Below are positions 25,040 to 32,363 of a stretch of DNA of 33,816 nucleotides, in pieces. The position numbers were made by a program, and so were the translations under genes. The notes below the pieces were generated by a model, which did not search any database, had not been told where the DNA came from, and worked only from the letters and a program-made list of their open reading frames with translations. The DNA comes from Lachnospiraceae bacterium (GTDB taxonomy: Bacteria > Bacillota > Clostridia > Lachnospirales > Lachnospiraceae): positions 1 through 33,816 of the forward strand of contig JALFNQ010000086.1 in NCBI GenBank assembly GCA_022773965.1, read 5' to 3'. Every line of letters begins with the position of its first letter. Positions within the stretch are counted from its first letter, which is position 1.

Positions 25040-27577
25040 ATGGGAAAAAATGAAACTGAAATAACTAAGGAAAGAAATATTACAGTAAAATTGTCTGACA
25101 CAGACTGCAAAGCACTTGTTGAAAAATGTGGTCAATATGGTCTGACAGTGGGAGAACTGCTGGAAAATTTTATTGGAGATTTAGTTGGCAGTTCTCATTC
25201 TTACGGAAGCAATGAAAGAATGTATGCCAGTCAGTGGTTTGCACAGTCATCGTTTGGAATGTTTCCAGAGCCGACACTCCTCAATCATTTACTTTCATGG
25301 GGGCATGACCCGGAGGATTATCTCGATGCAATGGATGGTCTCAAAGAAGCAGAGAAAGAGAAGGAGTATGCCATCGTGCATCCCGAGGAATATGATGCAG
25401 GTGCAATAGAATTTATTGATGATAGTATAGCTGACTATCGGGATAGCCTTGAAAACATGAGGAATGGCTGGGAGCCACATGGTGAACCGGATATGGAACA
25501 GGAAATCGCGACTATCAGGGAATGGGTTACGGAGAAGGAGGATTTTATGAATCAGACAAATGAGAGCATACAGCAGGCAAAATCAGAAAGTGCACAATTG
25601 TTTGAAGATTTGCGCCATGATATGTTGTATGATGAACACCTGACAGGTGAAGAAGTTGTAAAAAAATTGGCAGTCCACAACGTACTTGATCCCGGCGCGC
25701 AGAATGAGCCGGTCAGCCAGAATTTGATTTTCCGATTGGAAAGAGAGGGGTATATTGAGTACACCGGAGCAGATCAGTACAAGTGGGGATTTGTTGCAAA
25801 AGATTTGTTTACAAATGATTATACGAAAGCGGTGTCATCTGAAATAGCATCAGTTTACCAGAAATATGAACTGGAAGGTGTCGGAAAGAATTTTCAGGAT
25901 GAAGTACAACAGATGCTTAACCGTGGCAGATATGGCTTTTTGGAAAATGATATGCAGACGGTTATCAATACGGCGCGTAACGCTGGAAACATGGAGATGC
26001 TGCATGATTTTACAGAAGCCGCAGGAAACCTTGCGGACTACCAGAAAAACATAAAGGAACGCATCCAACAGGAAACAGCAGAGGATAAAGCGATTCTTGA
26101 GGAACTACGTCATGACATGTGGTATGATGGCAGCCTGACAGGTGAAGAAGTAGTGAAAAAAATTGTGCTCCATGATGAATTTGATCAGAGCATGTTGCAC
26201 GAGCCTGTTAGCAGCAAGCTCATGCAGACACTGGAAAAGGATGGATATATCCAGACTGTCGGAGCAAATCAGTACCAGTGGACGGACAAGTCAAAAGTAT
26301 GGTTTTCAATGGATTATAGCAGTTCAGTAGCATCACGGATTGCGAATGTCTATGAGAAATACGAGATTGAAGGTGCCGGTAAACATTTACATCAAGATGT
26401 ACGGCAAATACTTAGGAAAGAAAATGACTTACAGAACGATATTCAGTCAAAAATTGTAGAAGCGCAGAGAGCTGGAAATACACATATGCTGCATGACTTT
26501 ACGCAAGCTGCAGAAATACTGTCTGACTACCAGCAGAATTTCAAGCAGTGGACAGAGGCATTATCCCGCCAGACATCGTTAGAGGCTGATAGCGCGAGAC
26601 TTTTTCTGGATCTGGATGGTACTGCGGCAGAATTCAAGCAGGTGGATACCTTGGAAACGCTCTATGAAAAAGGCTATTTTCTGAACCTGAAACCCAACCA
26701 GGGAGTTCTGGATGCAATACATAATATTATGGCAAGCAGACCGGATATTCAGGTGTATGTACTTTCGTCTGTTCTATCGGACAGCAAATATGCGTTAGAA
26801 GAAAAAAACGCATGGATTGACAGGTATCTTCCGGAGATCGATGCAGAACACCGGATCTTCCCGCCGTGTGGAGAGGATAAAAAGGAATTTATACCACAGG
26901 GCATACGCAGCACAGACTTTTTGCTGGATGATTATACCCATAATCTGACGCTGTGGGAGCCGCCAGCACGGGGCATCAAGCTGTTAAATGGCATCAATCA
27001 TACAAATGGGACATGGAAGAGTGATGCGTTGCGGTTTGACAAGAGCCCGGATCAGCTGGCGAAGGACATTCTGCAGATCATGGATGGCGGTGAACATATC
27101 ATTGATGAACGTCCGGCAAAAGCAGCAGACATTGTCAGGACGGAAGACTACCAGAAATTCCTTCATACAGAAGAAATAACAAATGAATCAGATATGTACC
27201 GTCTGTTGCACAACAATGGATACAGTAAGCTCGCATATCCCGCTGCTACGCCGGAAGGAGGTGTATTCCAGCGTGCTTCCGGTGCAACTGACCAGCAGGT
27301 CATGGAAGCATATGGAAAGATCAAGTCGGAGACTGCATCCATGGTACGTCAGAGTGGATTTAAACCGTCCAACCACATGGTCAAAAACGTGATGAAGATC
27401 AACATGATTGCCGGAAAGAACTACACCATGCAGTCGCTGGCGCAGCTGTACCGTGAATCACGCTCCATGGAGCTTGACAATGCAATGAAAAATATTGCGG
27501 ATGAGGTCGGAAAGGAATTTGCCGGGCAGGAGCTGGCGCAGAAGACTGTAGCAGCCATTCCGGAAGCAGTAGTGTAA
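25040..27577 (+). CDS. Mosaic protein: RHH-like start, duplicated module, HAD nucleotidase-like domain, shared tail
   Basis: An 845-residue protein. Residues 10-50 (ITVKLSDTDCKALVEKCGQY) look like a ribbon-helix-helix segment. Two copies of a roughly 155-residue module follow at 187-345 and 352-505 (LRHDMLYDEHLTGEEVVKKL versus LRHDMWYDGSLTGEEVVKKI). Residues 517-680 resemble a 5'-deoxyribonucleotidase of the HAD family: ARLFLDLDGT, VYVLSSVLS, then FLLDDYTHNL. The tail from 770 is shared with the DUF5688-type neighbour. The DxDGT motif and the later DD pair suggest an active phosphatase. A role in nucleotide handling during transfer or in counter-defence is speculation. Confidence 0.65.
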   Translation: MGKNETEITKERNITVKLSDTDCKALVEKCGQYGLTVGELLENFIGDLVGSSHSYGSNERMYASQWFAQSSFGMFPEPTLLNHLLSWGHDPEDYLDAMDGLKEAEKEKEYAIVHPEEYDAGAIEFIDDSIADYRDSLENMRNGWEPHGEPDMEQEIATIREWVTEKEDFMNQTNESIQQAKSESAQLFEDLRHDMLYDEHLTGEEVVKKLAVHNVLDPGAQNEPVSQNLIFRLEREGYIEYTGADQYKWGFVAKDLFTNDYTKAVSSEIASVYQKYELEGVGKNFQDEVQQMLNRGRYGFLENDMQTVINTARNAGNMEMLHDFTEAAGNLADYQKNIKERIQQETAEDKAILEELRHDMWYDGSLTGEEVVKKIVLHDEFDQSMLHEPVSSKLMQTLEKDGYIQTVGANQYQWTDKSKVWFSMDYSSSVASRIANVYEKYEIEGAGKHLHQDVRQILRKENDLQNDIQSKIVEAQRAGNTHMLHDFTQAAEILSDYQQNFKQWTEALSRQTSLEADSARLFLDLDGTAAEFKQVDTLETLYEKGYFLNLKPNQGVLDAIHNIMASRPDIQVYVLSSVLSDSKYALEEKNAWIDRYLPEIDAEHRIFPPCGEDKKEFIPQGIRSTDFLLDDYTHNLTLWEPPARGIKLLNGINHTNGTWKSDALRFDKSPDQLAKDILQIMDGGEHIIDERPAKAADIVRTEDYQKFLHTEEITNESDMYRLLHNNGYSKLAYPAATPEGGVFQRASGATDQQVMEAYGKIKSETASMVRQSGFKPSNHMVKNVMKINMIAGKNYTMQSLAQLYRESRSMELDNAMKNIADEVGKEFAGQELAQKTVAAIPEAVV

Positions 27578-27593
27578 TATAAGGAGAATTATC

Positions 27594-29048
27594 GTGAGGC
27601 AGAGAAAAAACAATCTGATCGTTATATTTTCGTGTGTATTGATGATCATAGTTGTGTTTGTGATCAAACATTTCGGACCTGAAAAAGAGGAGAAACACAT
27701 TACGGATCTATTTCCGGAATGGCCGATAACAGCAAATGCCGCAGAAAAGCAGTTGGCGATCAACAGATCAGGAAATCTTGTATATATCTATCAGGACAGT
27801 GAAAAAAAGGCACTTGCGGGAGCTTTGCAAAAGGATGGAGCAGCATACATTGTGGGGATGGAGAATGGGTTATATAAAATATCATCAGGATCCGTCAAAG
27901 GTTATATTGAACCGATGGGAATCATTACAGGAGATGAAGCAATCACATATGTCATGAAAAACTGCAAAAAAGATGCAAAGATCACGGAGAAAACCTGCAT
28001 GGTGTTCGATCAGGAAAATCTTAGCGGTCAGATTGTAACACTGCTTTCGACAATGGATCATCCGGAAATAATCGAAATAGGTAATGATTCCATGAAAATC
28101 ATTACCAAGGATAACATAGAAGGTTATATTTCTTTATCAGCTGCAAAACCTGTAGCACGGCTTGTATGGGCTGATGATGGTGAGCCGGATCTGGCATTAT
28201 ATTATGATACACACGAAGATGAGCTGGCCACCTATGAGTCTGATGACGCATATGATCACATCATTTATGGATCACCAAATATGAGTGAATATCCATCGTA
28301 TAGTGTATCAGGCAGTACGCTTGTAAACTGGGCTTTGCAGTTTGTAGGTAATCCATATGTGTGGGGCGGTGAAAGCCTGCAGGATGGTATTGACTGTTCT
28401 GGATTTGTCATGAAAGTGTATGAGCATTTTGGGTATTCCCTTCCGCGAAATTCTGCACAGCAGAGGACTGTTGGAAAACTTGTATGCACCGGATATGAGC
28501 CGGATTTGTTGCAACCTGCAGATATCATTTGCTATGAAGGGCATGTAGCACTGTATATTGGAAATGGGGAAATCGTCCATGCAGCAAACAGGCATGACGG
28601 CATTATAATTAGCAGGGCAGATTATCGAAGTGATATTATCTGTGTGCGCAGACTGCTGGAAAATAGCGTTTCATTGCAACCTGATGAAAAGGATCTGCTG
28701 TATCGGGTTGTCCAGGCAGAAGCTGGAAACCAGGGACAGAAGGGAATGCAAATGGTGGTTGATGTTATACGAAACCGAATGCTGCAAAGCAATTCATCCC
28801 TGGCATCTGTATTGTTTAGTTTAGGGCAATTCCAATGCGTTTCAAACGGATCTTACCTCTCAGTAAATGTTCCTGAAACTACAAAACTGTATGTTGACCA
28901 GGCATGGAGTAGTGCAGATATAACGGGAGGAGCCACCTATTATATGAACCCTGTGCTTGCGGATCCTTCAAATGTAAACTGGTTCCGGACAAATCTCGAA
29001 TATAGCGGCTCATATAAAGATCATGAATTTTACAGAAAAGGAGAATAG
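27594..29048 (+). CDS. Second cell-wall hydrolase: NlpC/P60 + SleB-type domain
   Basis: A 484-residue exported protein with GTG start behind AAGGAGAA. Residues 7-23 form the anchor. Residues 50-200 hold two SH3-like segments. An NlpC/P60 peptidase at 235-355 has C268 (DCSGF) and H317 (GHVALY). Residues 365-484 are a SleB/Hydrolase_2-like transglycosylase or amidase (YRVVQAEAGNQGQKGMQMVV...). The NlpC/P60 part is strikingly like that of the first hydrolase (ALQFVGNPYVWGG in both), which points to duplication. It may serve the Tad-like machine as the first serves the type IV system. Confidence 0.85.
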   Translation: MRQRKNNLIVIFSCVLMIIVVFVIKHFGPEKEEKHITDLFPEWPITANAAEKQLAINRSGNLVYIYQDSEKKALAGALQKDGAAYIVGMENGLYKISSGSVKGYIEPMGIITGDEAITYVMKNCKKDAKITEKTCMVFDQENLSGQIVTLLSTMDHPEIIEIGNDSMKIITKDNIEGYISLSAAKPVARLVWADDGEPDLALYYDTHEDELATYESDDAYDHIIYGSPNMSEYPSYSVSGSTLVNWALQFVGNPYVWGGESLQDGIDCSGFVMKVYEHFGYSLPRNSAQQRTVGKLVCTGYEPDLLQPADIICYEGHVALYIGNGEIVHAANRHDGIIISRADYRSDIICVRRLLENSVSLQPDEKDLLYRVVQAEAGNQGQKGMQMVVDVIRNRMLQSNSSLASVLFSLGQFQCVSNGSYLSVNVPETTKLYVDQAWSSADITGGATYYMNPVLADPSNVNWFRTNLEYSGSYKDHEFYRKGE

Positions 29049-29053
29049 GGATT

Positions 29054-30229
29054 ATGGCATATGGATTTGGAAAAGAAAAGAAAAAAAATATCCATAACGA
29101 AAAAGCAACTGCATCACAGCCAATCTTAAGAAATAATATCGCAGATGAGGATGCTTTGATGAATGCAGCAGGATCAGCAGTAAATGAAGATGAAAATGAG
29201 ATGATCATTCGCCAGATGCTGGAAGAAACAAATGCGGTATTGGGAGAGGATATCAGCACGTATGAGGCGTATTCACCGGTTGAAGCTGAGGAAAACGTGT
29301 CTGGTGTAGCAGATATAAATGGTGAAGCGTATTTAGATCCGGATCATTCTCCTGATACAGATCCGGATGAAAGTTTTCATGATCTGGAAGCACAAGAAGC
29401 GGATCCGGATGACGAAGAAGAAAAAGAAGAACAAAATGAGGATCCGGATGATGAAAAAACAGAATTAGAGGGAACTGAGACAGATTATCTGGAAGAGCTG
29501 GCCAGGCTATCGGCAGAATTTAATCGTGCAAGTATGCAGGAAAAAGAGCCGGAAGATGAAGCTCAAAATAAAGAAACAGAGGAAACAGAAGCTGTAACGG
29601 ATGAATTCCCGGAAGAAGTCAGTGAAAAAGCAGCATCAAATATTACGAAGGAAGAAAATCATGAAAAATTAAATACAAACGAAAGCCATCAGAAAATGAC
29701 AACACCAGAGCAGAGCCTGAAAACATATTTTTCAATGCCGGAAAATATGGAAGAGAAACAGGAAAACATTCAGCCACAGGAAAGCAACAATGTGTCTGTG
29801 ATCTTTCCGGGTATTATCATTGAAGGTAATATTACGGCACCTACAGCGCTTGATATACGTGGTGAGATCAAAGGGAATGTAAGCTGCAGGGACAAGCTGA
29901 ATATTTCCGGAAAGATTACCGGAGATGTTCAGGGAACAACAATCACTATGGAAAAATCAAAGGTAAAGGGCGATGTGATCTGTGCAAAAGAGCTGGTTAT
30001 CAATGAGGGATCAGCTGTTGCCGGGAATATTAAAACATCCAGTGTTGTCATTGCCGGTGTTGTCAAAGGTGATGTAGAAGCATCAGAATCAGCCGATATT
30101 GCGGAGACAGCAGTAATCGTTGGAAATGTGACATCTGCATCGATCCAGATTGCGCGCGGGGCAGTTTTGGAAGGAACATGCAGCCAGAATTATAATGTTG
30201 GGAATCTGGATGAGTTTTTTGATGAATAA
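29054..30229 (+). CDS. Bactofilin with a long acidic N-terminal tail
   Basis: A 391-residue protein. Residues 1-245 are low complexity and very acidic (for example ADPDDEEEKEEQNEDPDDEK). Residues 250-385 are a bactofilin (polymer-forming cytoskeletal) domain with the regular beta-helix pattern: GIIIEGNITAPTALDIRGEI, GKITGDVQGTTIT and GVVKGDVEA. Bactofilins self-assemble without nucleotide and place enzymes at poles or stalks. It is the last gene of the operon, next to the second hydrolase, which suggests a scaffold for the hydrolase or pilus base. Canonical bactofilins are shorter and lack this long tail. Confidence 0.85.
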   Translation: MAYGFGKEKKKNIHNEKATASQPILRNNIADEDALMNAAGSAVNEDENEMIIRQMLEETNAVLGEDISTYEAYSPVEAEENVSGVADINGEAYLDPDHSPDTDPDESFHDLEAQEADPDDEEEKEEQNEDPDDEKTELEGTETDYLEELARLSAEFNRASMQEKEPEDEAQNKETEETEAVTDEFPEEVSEKAASNITKEENHEKLNTNESHQKMTTPEQSLKTYFSMPENMEEKQENIQPQESNNVSVIFPGIIIEGNITAPTALDIRGEIKGNVSCRDKLNISGKITGDVQGTTITMEKSKVKGDVICAKELVINEGSAVAGNIKTSSVVIAGVVKGDVEASESADIAETAVIVGNVTSASIQIARGAVLEGTCSQNYNVGNLDEFFDE

Positions 30230-30304
30230 AGCGAATATGAATATAATATGATTGGAAAATATGAAAAAAACATAAAAATAAATTCATAACATGAATATAT
30301 GGGC

Positions 30305-30333
30305 TTGAAATTTATTATACATGATGATATAAT
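30305..30333 (+). promoter_or_regulatory. Promoter of toxin A mRNA
   Basis: TTGAAA at 30305-30310 and TATAAT at 30328-30333 with 17-bp spacing. The start is predicted near 30340. Confidence 0.8.
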
Positions 30334-30359
30334 TACAGTGAAGAGAAAAAGGACAATGA

Positions 30360-30378
30360 ATGCGACTTGAAGTCGCAT
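30360..30378 (+). repeat. Dispersed palindrome, copy 3 (full 19 bp)
   Basis: ATGCGACTTGAAGTCGCAT, with perfect 9-bp arms around G. It lies 26 bp after the -10 box of the toxin A promoter, in the leader. Confidence 0.95.
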
Positions 30379-30454
30379 CAGATAATTGTAAAAGCAGGAG
30401 ATCCATGGTAACATGGATACATAATTGAAAAAGAAGAAGGATGCGTTTCTGATT

Positions 30455-30482
30455 ACCCTCAAATATACATAAAGGAGAGGGT
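30455..30482 (+). promoter_or_regulatory. Possible site-hiding hairpin in the toxin A leader
   Basis: ACCCTC (30455-30460) is complementary to GAGGGT (30477-30482). The pairing would bury the ribosome site AGGAGAGG and so limit translation of the toxin. Confidence 0.5.
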
Positions 30483-30489
30483 GATGCCC

Positions 30490-30570
30490 ATGAGCGTGAT
30501 GGAAGTTTTGACGTTACTGCTTGTAGTATTTGCGGCGTTATCGTATTTAGATAATCACAAAAAGAAATAG
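30490..30570 (+). CDS. Type I toxin-like peptide A (holin-like), 26 residues
   Basis: A short gene with AGGAGAGG upstream. In-frame ATG/GTG codons at 30481 and 30484 could add two or three residues. The product has a hydrophobic helix (VMEVLTLLLVVFAALSYL) and a polar basic end (DNHKKK). Size and pattern match holin-like type I toxins of Firmicutes. The stop codon lies in the stem of a bidirectional terminator shared with a convergent antisense RNA, the classic layout. Such peptides insert into the inner membrane when unpaired from their RNA. The exact family is uncertain. Confidence 0.75.
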   Translation: MSVMEVLTLLLVVFAALSYLDNHKKK

Positions 30571-30606
30571 CATCCCGAACCGTCCAAAGTTTGGATGCTA
30601 TTTCTT
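30562..30606. terminator. Bidirectional terminator A
   Basis: A perfect 14-bp inverted repeat: AAGAAATAGCATCC (30562-30575) and GGATGCTATTTCTT (30593-30606). It ends both toxin mRNA and antisense RNA. Confidence 0.9.
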
Positions 30607-30653
30607 AATACATTCTTAGCTGAGGGCAATCGGAAATGTTCCGATCACTTCTT
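30562..30653 (-). ncRNA. Antisense RNA A (antitoxin), about 90 nt
   Basis: A predicted minus-strand transcript from the promoter at 30660-30688 to the shared terminator. It overlaps the 3' end of toxin A mRNA. It contains a GATCGGAA...TTCCGATT hairpin. Boundaries are estimates from the promoter. Confidence 0.7.
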
Positions 30654-30659
30654 GAGTAG

Positions 30660-30688
30660 ATTATATACCAGGCTGCCTGCTTTTGCAA
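30660..30688 (-). promoter_or_regulatory. Promoter of antisense RNA A
   Basis: On the minus strand: TTGCAA (30688-30683), 17 bp, TATAAT (30665-30660). It overlaps a plus-strand terminator hairpin. Confidence 0.8.
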
Positions 30689-30699
30689 GCAGCCTTTTT
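30671..30699 (+). terminator. Rho-independent terminator
   Basis: GGCTGC (30671-30676) and GCAGCC (30689-30694), with further CTGC/GCA pairing inside, followed by TTTTT. It stops readthrough towards toxin B. Confidence 0.75.
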
Positions 30700-30720
30700 G
30701 AATAAATCAAAAAACAAAAA

Positions 30721-30737
30721 GCGACTTGAAGTCGCAT
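30721..30737 (+). repeat. Dispersed palindrome, copy 4
   Basis: GCGACTTGAAGTCGCAT, preceded by AAAAA. It is shortly after the terminator and upstream of the toxin B leader. Confidence 0.9.
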
Positions 30738-30784
30738 AAGAAAATATATTTACAAAAGCAGCCGGGGGACGCCGCTCTCATCTG

Positions 30785-30803
30785 TTTCCGAGCTTTACGG
30801 AAA
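30785..30803 (+). promoter_or_regulatory. Possible site-hiding hairpin in the toxin B leader
   Basis: TTTCCG (30785-30790) and CGGAAA (30798-30803) pair with a 7-nt loop and cover part of the GGAAAGG ribosome site. No convincing promoter for toxin B was found. TATATT at 30745-30750 is a weak -10 candidate. Confidence 0.5.
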
Positions 30804-30814
30804 GGATGATTATT

Positions 30815-30904
30815 ATGGAAATGGTTACGTGGTCTGATTTATTTCTATTTATTACAATGCTAGTTGTCATTCTGACCTACATAGATCGTAGACATAAGAA
30901 ATAG
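30815..30904 (+). CDS. Type I toxin-like peptide B (holin-like), 29 residues
   Basis: A short gene with GGAAAGG upstream of ATG. The product has a hydrophobic helix (WSDLFLFITMLVVILTYI) and a basic end (DRRHKK), similar in plan to peptide A though only weakly alike in sequence. The end of the gene lies in the stem of a bidirectional terminator that also serves a convergent antisense RNA. The consistent layout and the complete antisense promoter argue for a working type I locus. Confidence 0.72.
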   Translation: MEMVTWSDLFLFITMLVVILTYIDRRHKK

Positions 30905-30940
30905 CCGTCCTGCTCTCCGCAAAAGTTTAGGAACGGCTAT
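30901..30940. terminator. Bidirectional terminator B
   Basis: ATAGCCGT (30901-30908) and ACGGCTAT (30933-30940) pair perfectly, flanked by A- and T-rich runs. Confidence 0.8.
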
Positions 30941-31009
30941 CTCTATGATAACTAAGTAATAAATTTTGCCGGGACAGGTGTAGTGCACATACCTTCCGAC
31001 TGCTTTTAT
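30901..31009 (-). ncRNA. Antisense RNA B (antitoxin), about 108 nt
   Basis: A predicted minus-strand transcript from the promoter at 31016-31043 to the shared terminator. It is complementary to the end of toxin B mRNA. No open frame was seen in it. Confidence 0.65.
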
Positions 31010-31015
31010 AAGTAC

Positions 31016-31043
31016 ATTATAGCAGTAAATAAGGAAATGTCAA
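31016..31043 (-). promoter_or_regulatory. Promoter of antisense RNA B
   Basis: On the minus strand: TTGACA (31043-31038), 16 bp, TATAAT (31021-31016). Both boxes are consensus. Confidence 0.8.
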
Positions 31044-31143
31044 ATCTTATTTCTATCCGGCTGAATATTGAAAAAGGTGGGGCTACAAAAAAATCTCAAA
31101 AATCGCTTGACTTTTTTTTAGACCTTGTGATTAAAATAAAAAT

Positions 31144-31175
31144 TTGACATAAGACAGAAGCGGTGTTACTATAAT
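31144..31175 (+). promoter_or_regulatory. Promoter of antisense RNA C
   Basis: TTGACA at 31144-31149. TATAAT at 31170-31175 is 20 bp away, which is long. TACTAT at 31167-31172 gives 17 bp. One of these is the -10 box. Confidence 0.65.
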
Positions 31176-31181
31176 AAAGAG

Positions 31182-31265
31182 GGTGCTACCGATAGACGGT
31201 TAGCCCAAATAAATTTGATCAACAAAAATGCCGCTCAAGTTTCCAGGCTCGGGGCGGCTATTTTT
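31182..31265 (+). ncRNA. Antisense RNA C (antitoxin), about 84 nt
   Basis: A predicted plus-strand RNA convergent with toxin C. Its 5' part holds TACCGATAGACGGTTAGCCC (31187-31206), which forms a small hairpin. One-base variants recur in antisense RNA D. It ends at the shared terminator. Confidence 0.7.
31224..31265. terminator. Bidirectional terminator C
   Basis: AAAAATGCCGC (31224-31234) and GCGGCTATTTTT (31254-31265) pair with one mismatch or bulge, giving U runs in both directions. Confidence 0.85.
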
Positions 31266-31353
31266 GTGTTTTATTACTGCCAATGGCATAACCAAGGCCG
31301 AATGCAGTCAGGCATAAGCTGATGACTGCAATCAGGCCTTCAAGAGTCAGCAT
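31258..31353 (-). CDS. Type I toxin-like peptide C, 31 residues
   Basis: A short minus-strand gene with GGAGGGG 6 nt upstream of ATG. An in-frame ATG two codons earlier also exists. The product is a hydrophobic helix (LEGLIAVISLCLTAFGLGYA) followed by IGSNKTQK. It is clearly related to peptide D (SFGLTCFGAGYAFGKDHKTK) and not to A or B, so the island holds two families. The stop lies in the terminator shared with antisense RNA C. The mRNA of about 250 nt has a long structured leader. Confidence 0.75.
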   Translation of the reverse strand: MLTLEGLIAVISLCLTAFGLGYAIGSNKTQK

Positions 31354-31360
31354 GAGCATC

Positions 31361-31418
31361 CCCTCCTCTCGCAAGATTTCCGGTCAGATGAACTGAGGAT
31401 TTCTATGTAGTCAGAGGG
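31361..31418 (-). promoter_or_regulatory. Leader structure of toxin C mRNA
   Basis: On the minus strand CCCTC (opposite 31414-31418) can pair with GAGGG of the ribosome site (opposite 31361-31365). A second stem, GTCCTTC/GAGGGAC, lies further upstream in the leader. Confidence 0.45.
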
Positions 31419-31477
31419 CACACAGTCCCTCCGCAGAAGGACTAACCGCCTACCGTTTTTGGTAGCACCCGAAAGAT

Positions 31478-31506
31478 ATTATAACAGAGCGTGGTCATAT
31501 AAGCAA
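31478..31506 (-). promoter_or_regulatory. Promoter of toxin C mRNA
   Basis: On the minus strand: TTGCTT (31506-31501), 17 bp, TATAAT (31483-31478). The mRNA would start near 31471 with GGGTGCTACC. Confidence 0.8.
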
Positions 31507-31536
31507 TATTTGAAAAATATATGGGAGGAGTTATTT

Positions 31537-32313
31537 ATGCCAGATTTTTTTATAGCATTGTTCGATGTATTGAAGGATGTGCGGGTGTTTTGGTGGATTG
31601 TATACCTGGAGATATTATTAGTTGCTGCTGAATGGAACAGAAATATTACTTTTAAATATCATGAGTTGGCACATGCCAAAACTGCGATGAAGTATGGACA
31701 CAGGACATTTATAGTATTTAAGGATGCAAAAGATAAGGCATTCAAAGAAAAAATCCATGGCATTGATGCATACCATTTGACCAAAGAGCAATACAAAGAA
31801 TATATTGATAGATCATCTGCAGCAAGTGCGTATTATGATATAAATTGTTACAACAAGGAAGAAGAAAGGATTACGCTGGCTGGCCCGATTGACACAACAA
31901 AGCGGTTACTTTTGGCTGGAATAGTTATAACAGTTTTGCTGGCATTTCTCAAAAGGGTGTTACCTGGTTTGAATGGAATAGCTTTTCCAAATATTATTTT
32001 GTCTTATTTCATTGCTGAATTTATTGTCTGTTATGCACAGGCATGGTTTTTCTGGCCAACCAGCATGGATAAATTTGAGAACGTGGTAAAGGAAAGAATT
32101 CGATCCGGAAATGCCGCAGACAAGAAGAAACCTTTTGGAGTAAGTGTAAGTGACGGAACAAAGTTATTATTCAGAACAAAGTATTCCGAACTTGTAGATC
32201 TGATCTATGCTGACGAAAATCGGGATTGGTTTCCAAATTTTGAAGATGTATTAAAGCAGATGGAGAAGCTGACAGCAACGAAGCAAAAAGCGGGTATGAA
32301 TGATGCGACTTGA
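31537..32313 (+). CDS. M50-like membrane metalloprotease
   Basis: A 258-residue membrane protein. The ATG at 31537 has GGGAGGAG about 7 nt upstream. An upstream in-frame start at 31459 lies in the toxin C leader and is rejected. A hydrophobic stretch near residues 15-32 precedes YHELAHAKTAMKYG with the zinc motif H42-E43-x-x-H46. ITLAGPIDTTKRLLLAG recalls the AGP segment of site-2 proteases, and two more spans follow (about 125-145 and 150-170). The second metal ligand motif (NxxPxxPxDG) is not seen, so activity is unproven. Its stop codon lies inside a palindrome copy. It sits between toxin loci C and D and might act on membrane peptides (inference). Confidence 0.65.
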   Translation: MPDFFIALFDVLKDVRVFWWIVYLEILLVAAEWNRNITFKYHELAHAKTAMKYGHRTFIVFKDAKDKAFKEKIHGIDAYHLTKEQYKEYIDRSSAASAYYDINCYNKEEERITLAGPIDTTKRLLLAGIVITVLLAFLKRVLPGLNGIAFPNIILSYFIAEFIVCYAQAWFFWPTSMDKFENVVKERIRSGNAADKKKPFGVSVSDGTKLLFRTKYSELVDLIYADENRDWFPNFEDVLKQMEKLTATKQKAGMNDAT

Positions 32314-32320
32314 AGTCGCA
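32303..32320 (+). repeat. Dispersed palindrome, copy 5 (spans the protease stop codon)
   Basis: ATGCGACTTGAAGTCGCA. The TGA stop of the protease gene (32311-32313) is in its centre. It may act as a hairpin at the mRNA end, but no T run follows. Confidence 0.92.
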
Positions 32321-32363
32321 ATATAATTTAGACCATTAAAAAAGACAAGTATTAGGATAGACA

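Noticed and set aside
31459-31536. Longer start for the membrane protease
   Set aside because: The added codons overlap the toxin C promoter and leader. A clear ribosome site precedes the ATG at 31537.
30360-32320. The palindromes as ordinary Rho-independent terminators
   Set aside because: They lack T runs, and two copies are inside genes. The real terminators near them have other stems.
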